A DNA stretch of 64,000 nucleotides from Bog-793 sp963761425 (GTDB taxonomy: Bacteria > Actinomycetota > Acidimicrobiia > Acidimicrobiales > Bog-793): the NCBI GenBank assembly GCA_963761425.1, contig CAVXGQ010000002.1, positions 1-64,000 of the forward strand. The letters are read 5' to 3'. Every line of letters starts with the position of its first letter. Position 1 is the first letter of the stretch. The position numbers were made by a program, and so were the translations under genes. Below are positions 53,375 to 62,761 of the stretch, piece after piece. Below the pieces are notes generated by a model, which ran no database searches, was not told the DNA's origin, and saw only the letters and a program-made list of their open reading frames with translations.

Positions 53375-55065
53375 ACCCCGCGGTGCCGGCTAACGGTCGG
53401 CGACTGGCGATTGGCATCGACTTCGGGACGCGGTCCGGCCGCGTGCTGCTCCTCGATCTCGGTTCCGGAGAAGAGGTCGCGGTCTCGGAGATCCGCTACC
53501 CGCACGGTGTCATCGACTCCAGGCTTCCCTCGAACAACGCAGAGCTGCCGCCAGACACCGCGCTGCAGGACCCCGGCGACTATCTCGAGGTCCTCTACCG
53601 GGGGATCCCCGAGGCGCTCGAGGCCGGGAGGGCCCGAGCCGAGGAGGTGATCGGCCTCGGTATCGACTCCACCGCTTGCACCGTGTTGCCGGTGACCGAA
53701 GACGGCACGCCGCTGTGCGAGCTCGAGGCGTGGCGGGACCACCCCCACGCCTGGGTCAAGCTCTGGAAGCACCACTCCGCTCAGCCGATCGCCGATCGGC
53801 TGAACGAGGTCGCCGTCGCCCGTGGGGAGGACTTTCTGGGCCGTTGTGGGGGGCGTCTGTCTTCTGAGTGGTACTTCCCGAAGCTCATCGAGACCTGGCA
53901 GGAAGACCGCGCCCTCTACGACGCGATGGCCGCATTCGTCGAGGCGACGGACTGGGTGGTGTGGCATCTCACCGGCTCGCTGGTGCGCGCCAGTTGCACC
54001 GCCGGCTACAAGGCCTGCTGGTCCCCGCGGGAGGGCCTGCCGTCGCGAGCCTATTTCGAGGCGGCCTATCCGGGCTTTCCGGACCCCTCCGAGAAACTGG
54101 GGACGGATTTTGCGCCCCCCGGTCGGTGCGCGGGAACTCTGCGACCCGAAGTGGCGGCCCGCCTCGGCCTGCCCTCGACGGTGGCAGTGGCGGTCGGCAA
54201 CGTCGACTCTTTCGTTTCGCTCCCCGGAGTTGGGGTCCAGAGTCCAGGGGTGTTCGTGATGGTTGTGGGCACGTCGATCTGCGACCTGGTCATCGACCGA
54301 CGTGAGGTCCCGATGTCGGGGATCACCGGGGTGGTAGAAGACGGCATCCTTCCCGGTTTCTTCGGCTACGAGGCGGGACAAGCCGCGGTCGGAGATATGT
54401 TCGCCTGGTTTGGGGGGCGCCTATTGGGCTTCACCCGCCGTCACGCTGGTGGCAACGAAAACTGGTACACGAACCTGGAGCGGTCGGCGGCGGCCCTGGC
54501 GCCGGGCTCGAGCGGGCTCGTCGCCCTCGACTGGTGGAACGGAAACCGGTCGATTCTCGGTGACGCCGACCTATCCGGGGTCCTCGCCGGCCTGACCCTG
54601 GCGACGACGCCGGCGGAGATCTATCGGGCGCTCCTCGAGTCGGTGGCCTTCGGGACCCGGCGGATCGTCGAGAACTTCGTGGAGCACGACATCGCCCTCT
54701 CCGAGGTGGTCGCCTGTGGCGGGATCGCCGAGCGCAGCGCGCTCATGATGCAGCTGCTCGCCGACGTGACCGGGATGCCGCTCACCATCCCCGACTCGAA
54801 ACAGATTCCCGCCCGTGGCGCGGCCCTGTTCGGCGCGCTGGCCGCGGGGGCGTCCCGCGGCGGCTTCGACGACATCGAGCGGGCCGTCGCCGAGCTCAGA
54901 CCGGCCACCGCCCTTCGCTACCAACCGGCACCGCGCTGCCGGGCGACCTATGACGAGGTCTATGCGGTGTTCCGTGCCCTCCACGACGAGCTCGGTCGGG
55001 AGCACGTGGAGTGGCTGCACCGGTTGAAGCAGATCCGTCGAGCTGCCCTGGCGAGCCATCCCTGA
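53371..55065 (+). CDS. araB: Ribulokinase
   Basis: 564 residues, the FGGY kinase that phosphorylates L-ribulose. N-terminal phosphate loop IGIDFGTRSGRVLLLDL, substrate loop CELEAWRDHPHAWVKLWKHH, SSEWYFPKLIETWQ, and the C-terminal VVGTSICDLVI and EVVACGGIAERSALMMQLLADV. The WRDHPHAWVKLWKHH form is specific to AraB within the family. Upstream starts in this frame (GTG 53311) were not used because they sit directly against the ribosome site, and a coupled leader ORF ends at ATG 53371. It is the first gene of araB-araA-araD. Confidence 0.95.
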   Translation: MNPAVPANGRRLAIGIDFGTRSGRVLLLDLGSGEEVAVSEIRYPHGVIDSRLPSNNAELPPDTALQDPGDYLEVLYRGIPEALEAGRARAEEVIGLGIDSTACTVLPVTEDGTPLCELEAWRDHPHAWVKLWKHHSAQPIADRLNEVAVARGEDFLGRCGGRLSSEWYFPKLIETWQEDRALYDAMAAFVEATDWVVWHLTGSLVRASCTAGYKACWSPREGLPSRAYFEAAYPGFPDPSEKLGTDFAPPGRCAGTLRPEVAARLGLPSTVAVAVGNVDSFVSLPGVGVQSPGVFVMVVGTSICDLVIDRREVPMSGITGVVEDGILPGFFGYEAGQAAVGDMFAWFGGRLLGFTRRHAGGNENWYTNLERSAAALAPGSSGLVALDWWNGNRSILGDADLSGVLAGLTLATTPAEIYRALLESVAFGTRRIVENFVEHDIALSEVVACGGIAERSALMMQLLADVTGMPLTIPDSKQIPARGAALFGALAAGASRGGFDDIERAVAELRPATALRYQPAPRCRATYDEVYAVFRALHDELGREHVEWLHRLKQIRRAALASHP

Positions 55066-55188
55066 ACCCGCCAGGAAGGGGTCTTCGAGGTGCTGATCGC
55101 CGCACGATTCGCCTCGGCGGGACCGCAAGGTCGCGGTACTAGGGTCAGAAATGAAGGGCCCGCGGACGCGGCTGCGAAGGAGGATGTG

Positions 55189-56589
55189 ATGCCAACCAAC
55201 GAGCGACCGCGGATCGGGATGCTCGGAATCATGCAGGAGCTCTACGACGACATGATCCCGCGCATCACCGAGCACCAGGCCGAATTCTCCCGCGAGCTCT
55301 GCGCCCAACTCGCCCCTGTTGCTGAGGTCGTCTTCACCCGCCCGGCGCGCAACCGCGACGACGTCGAGGCGATCGTGAAGGACCTCGTCGGCCGCAACCT
55401 CGACGGGATCATGATCGTCATGCTCACCTACGGGCCCGCCATGCGCACCCTGCGGGCGCTCGAGGAGAACCCTCTGCCCATCCTGCTCGCCAACATCCAG
55501 CCGGAGCGGGTCGTCTCGGCGTCCTGGACGATGGACGACCTCACCTACAACCAGGGCATCCACGGGGCCCAGGACCAGTCGAACGCCCTGCTGCGCGCCG
55601 GACTGCCCTACTCGGTCCTCACCAACGAGTGGCGCTCACCGGAATTCCTGGCGTCCTTCGAGGCTTGGGCGAGGGTCGCGCAGACGGTGACGAAGCTGCG
55701 GCGCACGAAGATCGCCCTGTTCGGCTACCCCATGAACGGCATGGAGGACATCACCTACGACGCCGCGGCGCTGCTCCGCCAGATCGGGCCGATGATCGTC
55801 AACGAGAACCTCGGGGACGTCTACCGACGGATGCAGGCCGCGAGCGCCGACGCCGTGGAGTCGGTGCGCCGACAGCACGCCGCACAGTTCGAGATCGATC
55901 CCAAGCTTCCCCCCGAAAGCCACGAGTACGCCATCCGCTTCGAGCTGGCGTTGCGGGAGATCCTGTCCGAGCGTGGTTACGACGGGCTCTCGGTGCACTT
56001 CGAGCCGGTCGGGCGGGACGGGCGCTTCGAGCAGCTGCCCTTGCTGGCCGCCTCGGACCTCATGGCGGACGGCTACGGCTACGGCGCCGAAGGGGACACG
56101 AACACCGCCGCCCTCATCAGCGCCGGCCACACGCTCATCGGCGACGCGCACTTCAGCGAGATGTACGCCATGGACTACGAGCTGGACTCGGTGCTCATCA
56201 GCCACATGGGCGAGGGCAACTGGAAGATCGCACGTCACGACCGTCCGATCCGCCTCATCGACCGGCCGCTCGGGATCGCCGGTCTCGGCAACCCGCCCAC
56301 GACCGTGTTCTCCGCCGAGCCCGGCGTCGCGACGGTAGCCACGCTCATCGCCCTCGAAGGTGATCTCTTCCGGCTCGCCGTCGCCCGCGGTGAGGTGCTC
56401 GACACCCCGGAACTTCCCCAGGTCCAGATGCCGTACTTCCATTTCCGGCCGGACTCCGGAATGCGTTCGTTCCTCACCGCCTGGCTGCGGAACGGCGGGT
56501 TGCACCACTTCTGCCTGAACCTCGGTGATCATGTCGAACGTTGGCAGCGGCTCGCCGAGCTGCTCGACGTCGACTTCGTCGAGATCTGA
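55189..56589 (+). CDS. araA: L-arabinose isomerase (L-fucose/arabinose isomerase family)
   Basis: 466 residues from ATG 55189 behind GAAGGAGG. It interconverts L-arabinose and L-ribulose with a divalent metal. The C-terminal catalytic part has GYGYGAEGDTNTAALISAGH with the conserved glutamate, the metal-side FSEMYAMDYELDSVLISHMGEGN and the ending HHFCLNLGD. It is more divergent than the enterobacterial AraA but sits between araB and araD, which settles the role. A longer in-frame start at 55090 lacks a ribosome site. Confidence 0.9.
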   Translation: MPTNERPRIGMLGIMQELYDDMIPRITEHQAEFSRELCAQLAPVAEVVFTRPARNRDDVEAIVKDLVGRNLDGIMIVMLTYGPAMRTLRALEENPLPILLANIQPERVVSASWTMDDLTYNQGIHGAQDQSNALLRAGLPYSVLTNEWRSPEFLASFEAWARVAQTVTKLRRTKIALFGYPMNGMEDITYDAAALLRQIGPMIVNENLGDVYRRMQAASADAVESVRRQHAAQFEIDPKLPPESHEYAIRFELALREILSERGYDGLSVHFEPVGRDGRFEQLPLLAASDLMADGYGYGAEGDTNTAALISAGHTLIGDAHFSEMYAMDYELDSVLISHMGEGNWKIARHDRPIRLIDRPLGIAGLGNPPTTVFSAEPGVATVATLIALEGDLFRLAVARGEVLDTPELPQVQMPYFHFRPDSGMRSFLTAWLRNGGLHHFCLNLGDHVERWQRLAELLDVDFVEI

Positions 56590-56598
56590 GCGGTCGCC

Positions 56599-57297
56599 AT
56601 GAGTGATCCCAACAACCTGCGCGAGGCGGTGCTCGAGGCGAACCTCTCCCTGGTGCGTCACGGTCTGGTCACCTTGACCTGGGGCAACGCCAGCGGGATC
56701 GACCGGGCGGCCGGGTTGGTGGCGATCAAGCCGAGCGGCGTTCCCTACGAGGAGATGGCGGTGGGGGACATCGTCGTCGTCGACCTGTCCGGTGGCGTCG
56801 TCGACGGCGCCCGGCGCCCTTCGACCGACCTCCCCACCCATCTGTTGCTCTACCGTTCCTTGCCCGAGATCGGAGGTGTCGTCCACACCCACTCCACCTG
56901 GGCGACCGCGTGGGCCCAGGCGGGAAGGGAGATACCGATCCTCGGGACGACCCATGCCGACCTGTGCCCGGGTGCCGTCCCGATCGCCCGCCCTCTCTCG
57001 GATGACGAGGTCCGGGGTGCCTATGAGGAGAACACCGGGGTCGTGCTGTGCGAGGTGATCGGCGACCGGGGGATCGAAGCGGTTCCCTGCGCCCTCGTCC
57101 CCGGTCACGGCCCGTTCACCTGGGGGAAGGACGTCGTCCAGGCGGTGGAGCGGGCCGTCACCCTCGAAGCGGTCGCGCGAATGGCCTTGCTTTCCCTCCT
57201 GATCCGCCCCGGGGCCGATTCCCTGTCGGCGGTGGTGGTGGATCGCCACTTCACGAGAAAGCACGGACCCGGCGCCTACTACGGACAACCCGGCTGA
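56599..57297 (+). CDS. araD: L-ribulose-5-phosphate 4-epimerase
   Basis: 232 residues, class II aldolase/epimerase that converts L-ribulose-5-phosphate to D-xylulose-5-phosphate. LTWGNASGID and KPSGVPYE bind phosphate; zinc histidines are in VVHTHSTWATAWAQAG and near the C-terminus; GHGPFTWG is the third family motif. Length and motifs match AraD closely. It begins 9 bp after araA, so the two are co-translated, and it closes the arabinose operon. The convergent araM-type gene ends 62 bp away. Confidence 0.94.
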   Translation: MSDPNNLREAVLEANLSLVRHGLVTLTWGNASGIDRAAGLVAIKPSGVPYEEMAVGDIVVVDLSGGVVDGARRPSTDLPTHLLLYRSLPEIGGVVHTHSTWATAWAQAGREIPILGTTHADLCPGAVPIARPLSDDEVRGAYEENTGVVLCEVIGDRGIEAVPCALVPGHGPFTWGKDVVQAVERAVTLEAVARMALLSLLIRPGADSLSAVVVDRHFTRKHGPGAYYGQPG

Positions 57298-57358
57298 CCG
57301 ACTGTCCCCGGCCCGGGGCGGGACCCCACCGGTGCCGGACCGCAGGGTGCCAGGGCCC

Positions 57359-58711
57359 TCAGTCCGCGGGGGTCGCCGGAAGGACCGTCTCGATCGCTTC
57401 GTCGAGCCGGCCCTGGCCCTCCAGAAAGTCGAGCACGGTATAACGGGCTCGGAGCCGGTTCGCCCAATGCCAAGTCGACTTCAGCGTGGCGACGTCGAGG
57501 TCGAGGAACCCCGGACGAGACGGGATGCCCGCCGATGACAGGGCCGCCACGACCACCGGGAAGATGCGCATCGCCTCACCCAGCCGGTCTTGGATCGCCT
57601 CCCAGCGGGCCGCGGTCCGGGGCCACGCCGAAGCGTGCTGGCGTACGAACCGGCGCTTGTCGGCGAGGACGGCGGCCACCTCGGCTTGGTGGCTGGCAAA
57701 CCACGAGTCGGCTGCCTCTCCTTGGCTGGCGACCGGACGCGGGGTCACCAGCTTGGCGACGCCTCCCGCCAAGGCGAAGCGTTGGAGACGCATGGCGAAA
57801 TGCGTCGCATAGCCGACCTGGAGGCCATGGGGAGCGTGGGGTCGCCGGCCTTGGGAGGCGAGCAGGTCCCAGAAGTGGGAGGCGTGGTGCTCGCTTCCGC
57901 TCGCCGGTCGGGAGCTCCCGACCATTGCCATGGCGACCCCGGATTCGATCAAGCCGCGGAGCAGTTGGGCCACCGCCTCCGGCGATCGGCCGAGCACCTC
58001 GTGGACGTGGGTGGCGGCGCGGATGGCCGGTTCGATCACCCGGCGTTCGACCTCCGAACAGAACGGTTCGTCATAGAGCGCGTGCGACATCATCCAATCG
58101 ACCCGCGCCGTCGCCTTGCCGAGCAGGTCACCGAGACCGGATCGCGTCAGGTCCGCCGGGGCGGCGGCAACCGTCGCCATGTCGGCGAAAATCGCCACCG
58201 GGGCCACCGCCGGGTAGGTCGCCTTCATGCCTTTGAACTCCATGGCGGCGACGCTGGAGGCGTATCCATCCATTGAGGCGGCGGTCGGGACGCTCACGAA
58301 TTCGCGACCCGAGCGACTCGCCACGTAGCGGGTGATGTCGGTAATCACCCCGGACCCCACCGCGACGATCGAGTCCGAGCCCGCCTCGTCCAACGCCTCC
58401 TGGACGCGGGAGACGCTGGTCTCGTCGGCGAGCAGACCGCGACGCTCGGGAAAGCAGAAGGTCACCACGCGCAGGTGCGCACGGGACATCTCGGCCACCA
58501 CCCGCCCGCCGACCGCCTCTTCGGTGTTCGCGTCCATGACGACGAAGGGTCGTTGCCACCGGCGCCCCCCGAGGTAGTCGCCCAGCTGGTCGATGGCGGT
58601 TGCGTCCACCACGATCACCTGATTCGGGAGGCGGTGGACGGCGCCGCAGGGACAGCGGGCACGAGGGGTCGACCCGACGCGGGAAGTTGCCGACCTGGCG
58701 CGGGTCACCAC
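57359..58711 (-). CDS. egsA: sn-Glycerol-1-phosphate dehydrogenase-like (AraM/EgsA)
   Basis: 450 residues of the iron/zinc-dependent polyol dehydrogenase fold. NAD-binding GSGVITDITRYVA and VPTAASMDGYAS, and the metal histidines in GSEHHASHFWD and HGLQVGYATHF, match AraM of Bacillus and archaeal G1P dehydrogenase. In Bacillus araM belongs to the arabinose operon, and here it converges on araD, so the link is conserved in an unusual host. A CPCG-containing lead (about 18-26) may mark the true start slightly inside GTG 58711. Whether G1P or a sugar phosphate is the real substrate is open. Confidence 0.85.
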   Translation of the reverse strand: MVTRARSATSRVGSTPRARCPCGAVHRLPNQVIVVDATAIDQLGDYLGGRRWQRPFVVMDANTEEAVGGRVVAEMSRAHLRVVTFCFPERRGLLADETSVSRVQEALDEAGSDSIVAVGSGVITDITRYVASRSGREFVSVPTAASMDGYASSVAAMEFKGMKATYPAVAPVAIFADMATVAAAPADLTRSGLGDLLGKATARVDWMMSHALYDEPFCSEVERRVIEPAIRAATHVHEVLGRSPEAVAQLLRGLIESGVAMAMVGSSRPASGSEHHASHFWDLLASQGRRPHAPHGLQVGYATHFAMRLQRFALAGGVAKLVTPRPVASQGEAADSWFASHQAEVAAVLADKRRFVRQHASAWPRTAARWEAIQDRLGEAMRIFPVVVAALSSAGIPSRPGFLDLDVATLKSTWHWANRLRARYTVLDFLEGQGRLDEAIETVLPATPAD

Positions 58712-59121
58712 CGCAACCTACGCCTCACGCCTGATCCTCCCCGGCTCGTCGCTGGCGGGACTGCGCTCCCGTGCCACCGCCGTCTGCGGACGGCCCGCTT
58801 TGGCCGCCGGAACCCCCGGTGTCCACCGCCCAGCTCATCTGCGGCGATGTGAATGCTCATGGCCACCAAGAACCAGAGAGCTTGTCGCTCCTATCCCAGG
58901 GGAAGTATGCCGTAGGCGGGCGCGACCACGCCATCACCGGCAGCCTGACCCGGCGACCTCGGGCGCCCTAGTCTCGGTAGCCGCACAGGAGGAGGACACT
59001 TGGTCCCGCGATTGCCGCTTTCTGGTCCGCGCCGCCGACACCGGGTGGGCGACGGTGGCCTGGTCACGCCCGCCGGCTTCGCCCCGTCGCCGATACGGGG
59101 TAGCGGCTGACCGGGGGAGCG
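58712..59121. other. Divergent promoter gap before the SulP gene
   Basis: 410 bases between the divergent araM-type and SulP genes. No gene is supported; a long plus-strand frame beginning here is a shadow of SulP in another frame. AGGAGGA near 58990 precedes no usable start. Confidence 0.5.
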
Positions 59122-60855
59122 TTGGTGGACCAGCGGGGGCGCGCTCGACGACTCGCCGGCACCCTGCCGGCACTGTTCCCAACCATCCTGCCGTGGCGTC
59201 ACCGCTCCCTCGGCCCGGAACTTCTCGCCGGTCTGTTGCTCGCCGCCATCGCCATTCCGGAGCAGATCGCCACGGCCCGGCTCGCCGGAATGCCGGCGAT
59301 GGCGGGCCTCGCCGCTTTCATCGTCGGCTCGCTGGCGATCGCTGTCTTCGGCTCGACCGGTCCGTTGTCGGTCGGCGCCGACTCCACCATCGCGCCGGTC
59401 ATCGCCGCCAGCGTCTCCTCCATCGCCCTGTCCTCGACGCCGACCTATCGGGCGGACGCCTCCCTGCTCGCCCTGCTGGTCGGGCTCATCGTCATGGTCA
59501 TCGGGCTCGCCCGCATGGCGTGGATCGCCGACATCTTGTCGACTCCGGTCGTGACCGGCTTCTTGGCTGGGGTCGGCATCGCCATCGTGCTGCGCCAGAT
59601 CCCGGTGGTGCTGGGTATCACGCCCCCCGGTGGCCGCGGGCCGGTCGAGACCACCTGGCTGACACTGCGGTCGATCGGCCAGGCGAACGGCTGGACGGTG
59701 GCGATCGCCGCCGTGGTCATCGTCGGCGTCGGCGGCGCCGAGCGGTGGAGCCGGCGGTTCCCGGGGGCGATCCTCGCCCTCGTCGCCTCGGCGGTGGCGG
59801 TCGGGGCGTTCCACCTCAAAGTGCACGGAGTAGAGGTGCTCGGTGTCGTGCCTTCCGGGCTGCCCCACCTGGCGGTCCCCGCCGCGAGCTTCGCGGCGCT
59901 ACGAGCCCTGCTGTTGCCTGCCCTCGCCATCTCGCTCGTCGTGCTCGCCCAGTCGGCCGCGACGGTGAGGGGCCTCGGCGGCGCAGGCTCCGACAAGACC
60001 GGCTTCAATCGGGACCTCGTCGGCATCGGCGCCGGATCGCTGCTGGCCGGATTCGTCGGCTCGTTCGCCCTCGACGCCAGCCCGCCGCGCACCGAGATCG
60101 TGGCGGACGCCCGGGGCCGGACCCAGCTTGCCGGGCTTAGCGCCGCGGCCATCGTGGCGGTGCTCGTTGCCTTCGCGGCCTCGTGGCTCGACGACGTCCC
60201 GCACGCCACGCTCGGCGCGATCCTCGCCCTCATCGGCGTGCGTCTCGTTCGGGTGCCGGAGCTGCGCGCCATCTTCCGGTTCGACCGCCTCGAGTTCGGC
60301 CTGGCGTTCGTGACCATGCTGGTCGTCGCCCTCGTTGATGTGAAGCTGGGCATGGGACTGGCGGTCACGCTCGCCGTCCTCGACCGGACCCGCCGTACCG
60401 CGAGCCCGCGGGATGCGTTGCTCGGGCACCTCCCGAACACCTCGAACTGGGTGTTGCCGACCGCCGGTCTCCCGGTCGAACAGCTCCCCGGGGTGGTCGT
60501 TTACATGCTGGAAGCGCCGTTGTGGTTTGCCAACGTCGACCACGTGACCGGACGGATCCGCGCCCTCACCGCCCCGGGCACCGGCGTCGACTCGTTCGTC
60601 CTCGACGCCGCCGCCATCTCGGACGTGGACTACACCGCGGGTCGCCAGCTCACCGGGGTGGCCCGGGATCTTGTCGCCGCGGGGGTGCGCGTCGGGATCG
60701 CCCGGGCCACCTCCGTCGTCGAACAAGAGCTCGCACGCATCGGATTGGTGGGCGTGATCGGTCCCGACAACTTCTACCCGACTGTCGATGACGGAGTCCG
60801 GGCGCTGCTGGCCCGGCGTTCCCCGGCGGCCTCGACGGGGGAGGCGCCGTCGTAG
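59122..60855 (+). CDS. SulP-family anion transporter with STAS domain
   Basis: 577 residues: about twelve membrane helices (about 30-425) with SulP motifs (LLAAIAIPEQIATARLAGMPAMAGL; FGSTGPLSVGADSTIAPV; TGFLAGVGIAIVLRQIP) and a C-terminal STAS domain (about 450-560, VDSFVLDAAAISDVDYTAG). SulP proteins carry sulfate, bicarbonate or other anions; the substrate cannot be told. The serine of the STAS domain often phosphorylated is replaced, since the family has D-x-S and this has DAAAISDVD with S at the usual place. Start is a GTG at 59122. A response regulator follows at 61 bp. Confidence 0.92.
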   Translation: MVDQRGRARRLAGTLPALFPTILPWRHRSLGPELLAGLLLAAIAIPEQIATARLAGMPAMAGLAAFIVGSLAIAVFGSTGPLSVGADSTIAPVIAASVSSIALSSTPTYRADASLLALLVGLIVMVIGLARMAWIADILSTPVVTGFLAGVGIAIVLRQIPVVLGITPPGGRGPVETTWLTLRSIGQANGWTVAIAAVVIVGVGGAERWSRRFPGAILALVASAVAVGAFHLKVHGVEVLGVVPSGLPHLAVPAASFAALRALLLPALAISLVVLAQSAATVRGLGGAGSDKTGFNRDLVGIGAGSLLAGFVGSFALDASPPRTEIVADARGRTQLAGLSAAAIVAVLVAFAASWLDDVPHATLGAILALIGVRLVRVPELRAIFRFDRLEFGLAFVTMLVVALVDVKLGMGLAVTLAVLDRTRRTASPRDALLGHLPNTSNWVLPTAGLPVEQLPGVVVYMLEAPLWFANVDHVTGRIRALTAPGTGVDSFVLDAAAISDVDYTAGRQLTGVARDLVAAGVRVGIARATSVVEQELARIGLVGVIGPDNFYPTVDDGVRALLARRSPAASTGEAPS

Positions 60856-60915
60856 GGTGGCGAGTTGCTGGCCGCGTCCTGTGGTGCCGGCGTTCTCGGC
60901 CAGACTGGAGTCCCG

Positions 60916-61572
60916 ATGATCAACGTCTTTCTCCTCGACGACCACGAGGTGGTCCGGGCGGGACTACGGGACCTGCTCGAGAACGCCGACGAGAGCATTG
61001 CCGTGGTCGGCGAGGCCTCGTCGGCGGAGGAAGCGCTCACCCGCATCGCCGCCACCCGACCGGACGTGGCCATCCTCGACGTCCGGCTCGGCGAGGGCGC
61101 CACCGACGGGATCGCCGTTTGCCGGGAGATCCGTTCGGCGCATCCGGAGATCGCCTGTCTCATCCTCACCTCGTTCCCCGACGACGAGGCCCTGTTGGCG
61201 GCGATCATGGCCGGTGCCGCCGGGTATCTCCTGAAGGAGGTGCGCGGACGGGACATCGTCGGAAGTGTCAAACGGGTGGCCCGAGGGGAGTCGCTCCTCG
61301 ACCCGGCGCTCACCCAGAAGCTCCTTGACCGGATGAGAGCCGGGGTGCCCGAAAACGAACGCCTCGCCCGTCTGACGACCCGGGAACGGCACGTGCTCGA
61401 CCTGGTCGCCGAGGGCAAGACGAACCGGGAGATCGGCGCCGAGCTCTACCTGGCGGAAAAGACCGTCAAGAACTACGTCTCGAACATCCTTTCCAAGCTG
61501 GGCATGCAGAGACGGACCGAGGCGGCGGTGTTCGCGGCGCGCCTCGCCGACAAAGAGCACCGCTCGCCCTAA
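60916..61572 (+). CDS. devR: DevR/DosR-like response regulator
   Basis: 218 residues very like mycobacterial DosR along the whole length: FLLDDHEVVRAGLRDLLE, phospho-acceptor D55 in VAILDVRLGEG, CLILTSFPDDEALLAAIMAGAAGYLLKEV, then a LuxR helix-turn-helix with AEKTVKNYVSNILSKLGMQRRTEAAVFAA. DosR controls the hypoxia/nitric-oxide dormancy response. No DosS/DosT-type kinase is encoded next to it in this window, so its partner must be elsewhere. Start ATG 60916 fits the receiver start. Confidence 0.9.
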   Translation: MINVFLLDDHEVVRAGLRDLLENADESIAVVGEASSAEEALTRIAATRPDVAILDVRLGEGATDGIAVCREIRSAHPEIACLILTSFPDDEALLAAIMAGAAGYLLKEVRGRDIVGSVKRVARGESLLDPALTQKLLDRMRAGVPENERLARLTTRERHVLDLVAEGKTNREIGAELYLAEKTVKNYVSNILSKLGMQRRTEAAVFAARLADKEHRSP

Positions 61573-61605
61573 CCGGAAGGAGTCCGTGGCCCGGGCAGGG
61601 CGGGA

Positions 61606-62574
61606 TCACAGCGGGTCCGAAGGGCTGCCCTGCCACCCGGAAAAGGCCTTCCAACGACGTTTCAAGGTGGCGAGGTCCTTGCCGAGACCTTGTAGTGACC
61701 GCGCCGCGTCGAGCCGTTCGACGACGACGAGCTGGCCGGCGAGGAAGGCACACTCGAATCGTTCCTTGGCGGCGCGGGTGAGGAAGACCTCGGCGGCGAG
61801 GGCGTCGCGGTGGTCCCCGAGTCGGTCTTGGACCGCGGCCGCGGTGGTCGCCAGCCGAGCGGCGGGCCGGTCGAACACCCCCGCGGCGAGCTCGGCCGCG
61901 TAGCGGAGCTCTTTGGAGCGGATCCGCAGGGCGTGGAGGTTGGCCTCGGTTGGTGACTGCCGCGCCCGGCGGGCCGCCTGCCGGACGTTGCGCCAGGGGC
62001 GTCGCAGCAGCTGTCCGAGGGCGGCGCGGGCCACCTCGTCGGCGCCCGCCGTGAGCGGCGGCTGCGCCGCTACCAGCCGGTTGACGTGGCCGAGGACCGC
62101 TTCGTAGCGGGGGAGCGCCCGCGCACTCGCCAGGCGGAAGGTGACGTCGCTGCGTTGCAGGGCGACGGCGGCGTACAGACCCTCCAGGGCGAGCGGGTCG
62201 GCGTCACGCTCGGTGTGCAAGGTGATCCGCAGCGCGAGGACGTCGAGATTGCGGACCTCCCCGAGGAGCTGCGAGAACCAGCCGATGTCCCCGCGGGCCG
62301 CGGCCGCCCACTCGGGATCGACGATGACCCGGAAGGTGCGCAGCAGCGACCGGATCCGACGGAGCGCCACCCGCGCGGCGTGGAGATCTTCGGCGTCGCG
62401 GTTGTCGTCGGGCCGATCGCTGTCGTGGGTGAGGAACGACTCCGCGGCGCGGCGCAACACCTCGGTGACGAGGTCCCCGATGTGTCCGCCGTCGGGCTCC
62501 GCCTCAGCCCCGACGGAGTCGTCGTCTGGGTGAAAGTCCTCTGACGGTTCACCGGTGAGGTAGGGATCGAACAC
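61606..62574 (-). CDS. CHAD-domain protein
   Basis: 322 residues, helical CHAD domain from about residue 35, with conserved histidines and basic residues in LHAARVALRRIRSLLRTFR and ANLHALRIRSKELRYAAEL. CHAD domains bind inorganic polyphosphate through these basic helices and are often linked to polyphosphate granules or CYTH enzymes. No CYTH domain is fused here. It starts with a GTG at 62574 and converges on the DevR-like gene 33 bp away. Confidence 0.9.
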   Translation of the reverse strand: MFDPYLTGEPSEDFHPDDDSVGAEAEPDGGHIGDLVTEVLRRAAESFLTHDSDRPDDNRDAEDLHAARVALRRIRSLLRTFRVIVDPEWAAAARGDIGWFSQLLGEVRNLDVLALRITLHTERDADPLALEGLYAAVALQRSDVTFRLASARALPRYEAVLGHVNRLVAAQPPLTAGADEVARAALGQLLRRPWRNVRQAARRARQSPTEANLHALRIRSKELRYAAELAAGVFDRPAARLATTAAAVQDRLGDHRDALAAEVFLTRAAKERFECAFLAGQLVVVERLDAARSLQGLGKDLATLKRRWKAFSGWQGSPSDPL

Positions 62575-62761
62575 TGGCGATGATCGTAGGCGGGCGTCAG
62601 AACGAGCGTTTCAGGTCGGCGCCCGGTGCAGCTGCGCGGCTTAACAACTGGTGGCCGGTCCCTCACACTTACCTTATGGATTCATCGATCCCTTCTGACA
62701 GCCGTGCTGCACGATCGTGAGGTTCCTTCGGTTGCCAAGTGCCGGACAAGAGGAGAGCACG

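Noticed and set aside
55636..57288. Minus-strand frame of 550 codons
   Set aside because: Antisense to araA and araD, with no family features.
58800..60140. Plus-strand frame of 446 codons
   Set aside because: Shadow of the SulP gene; the real frame carries membrane helices and a STAS domain.
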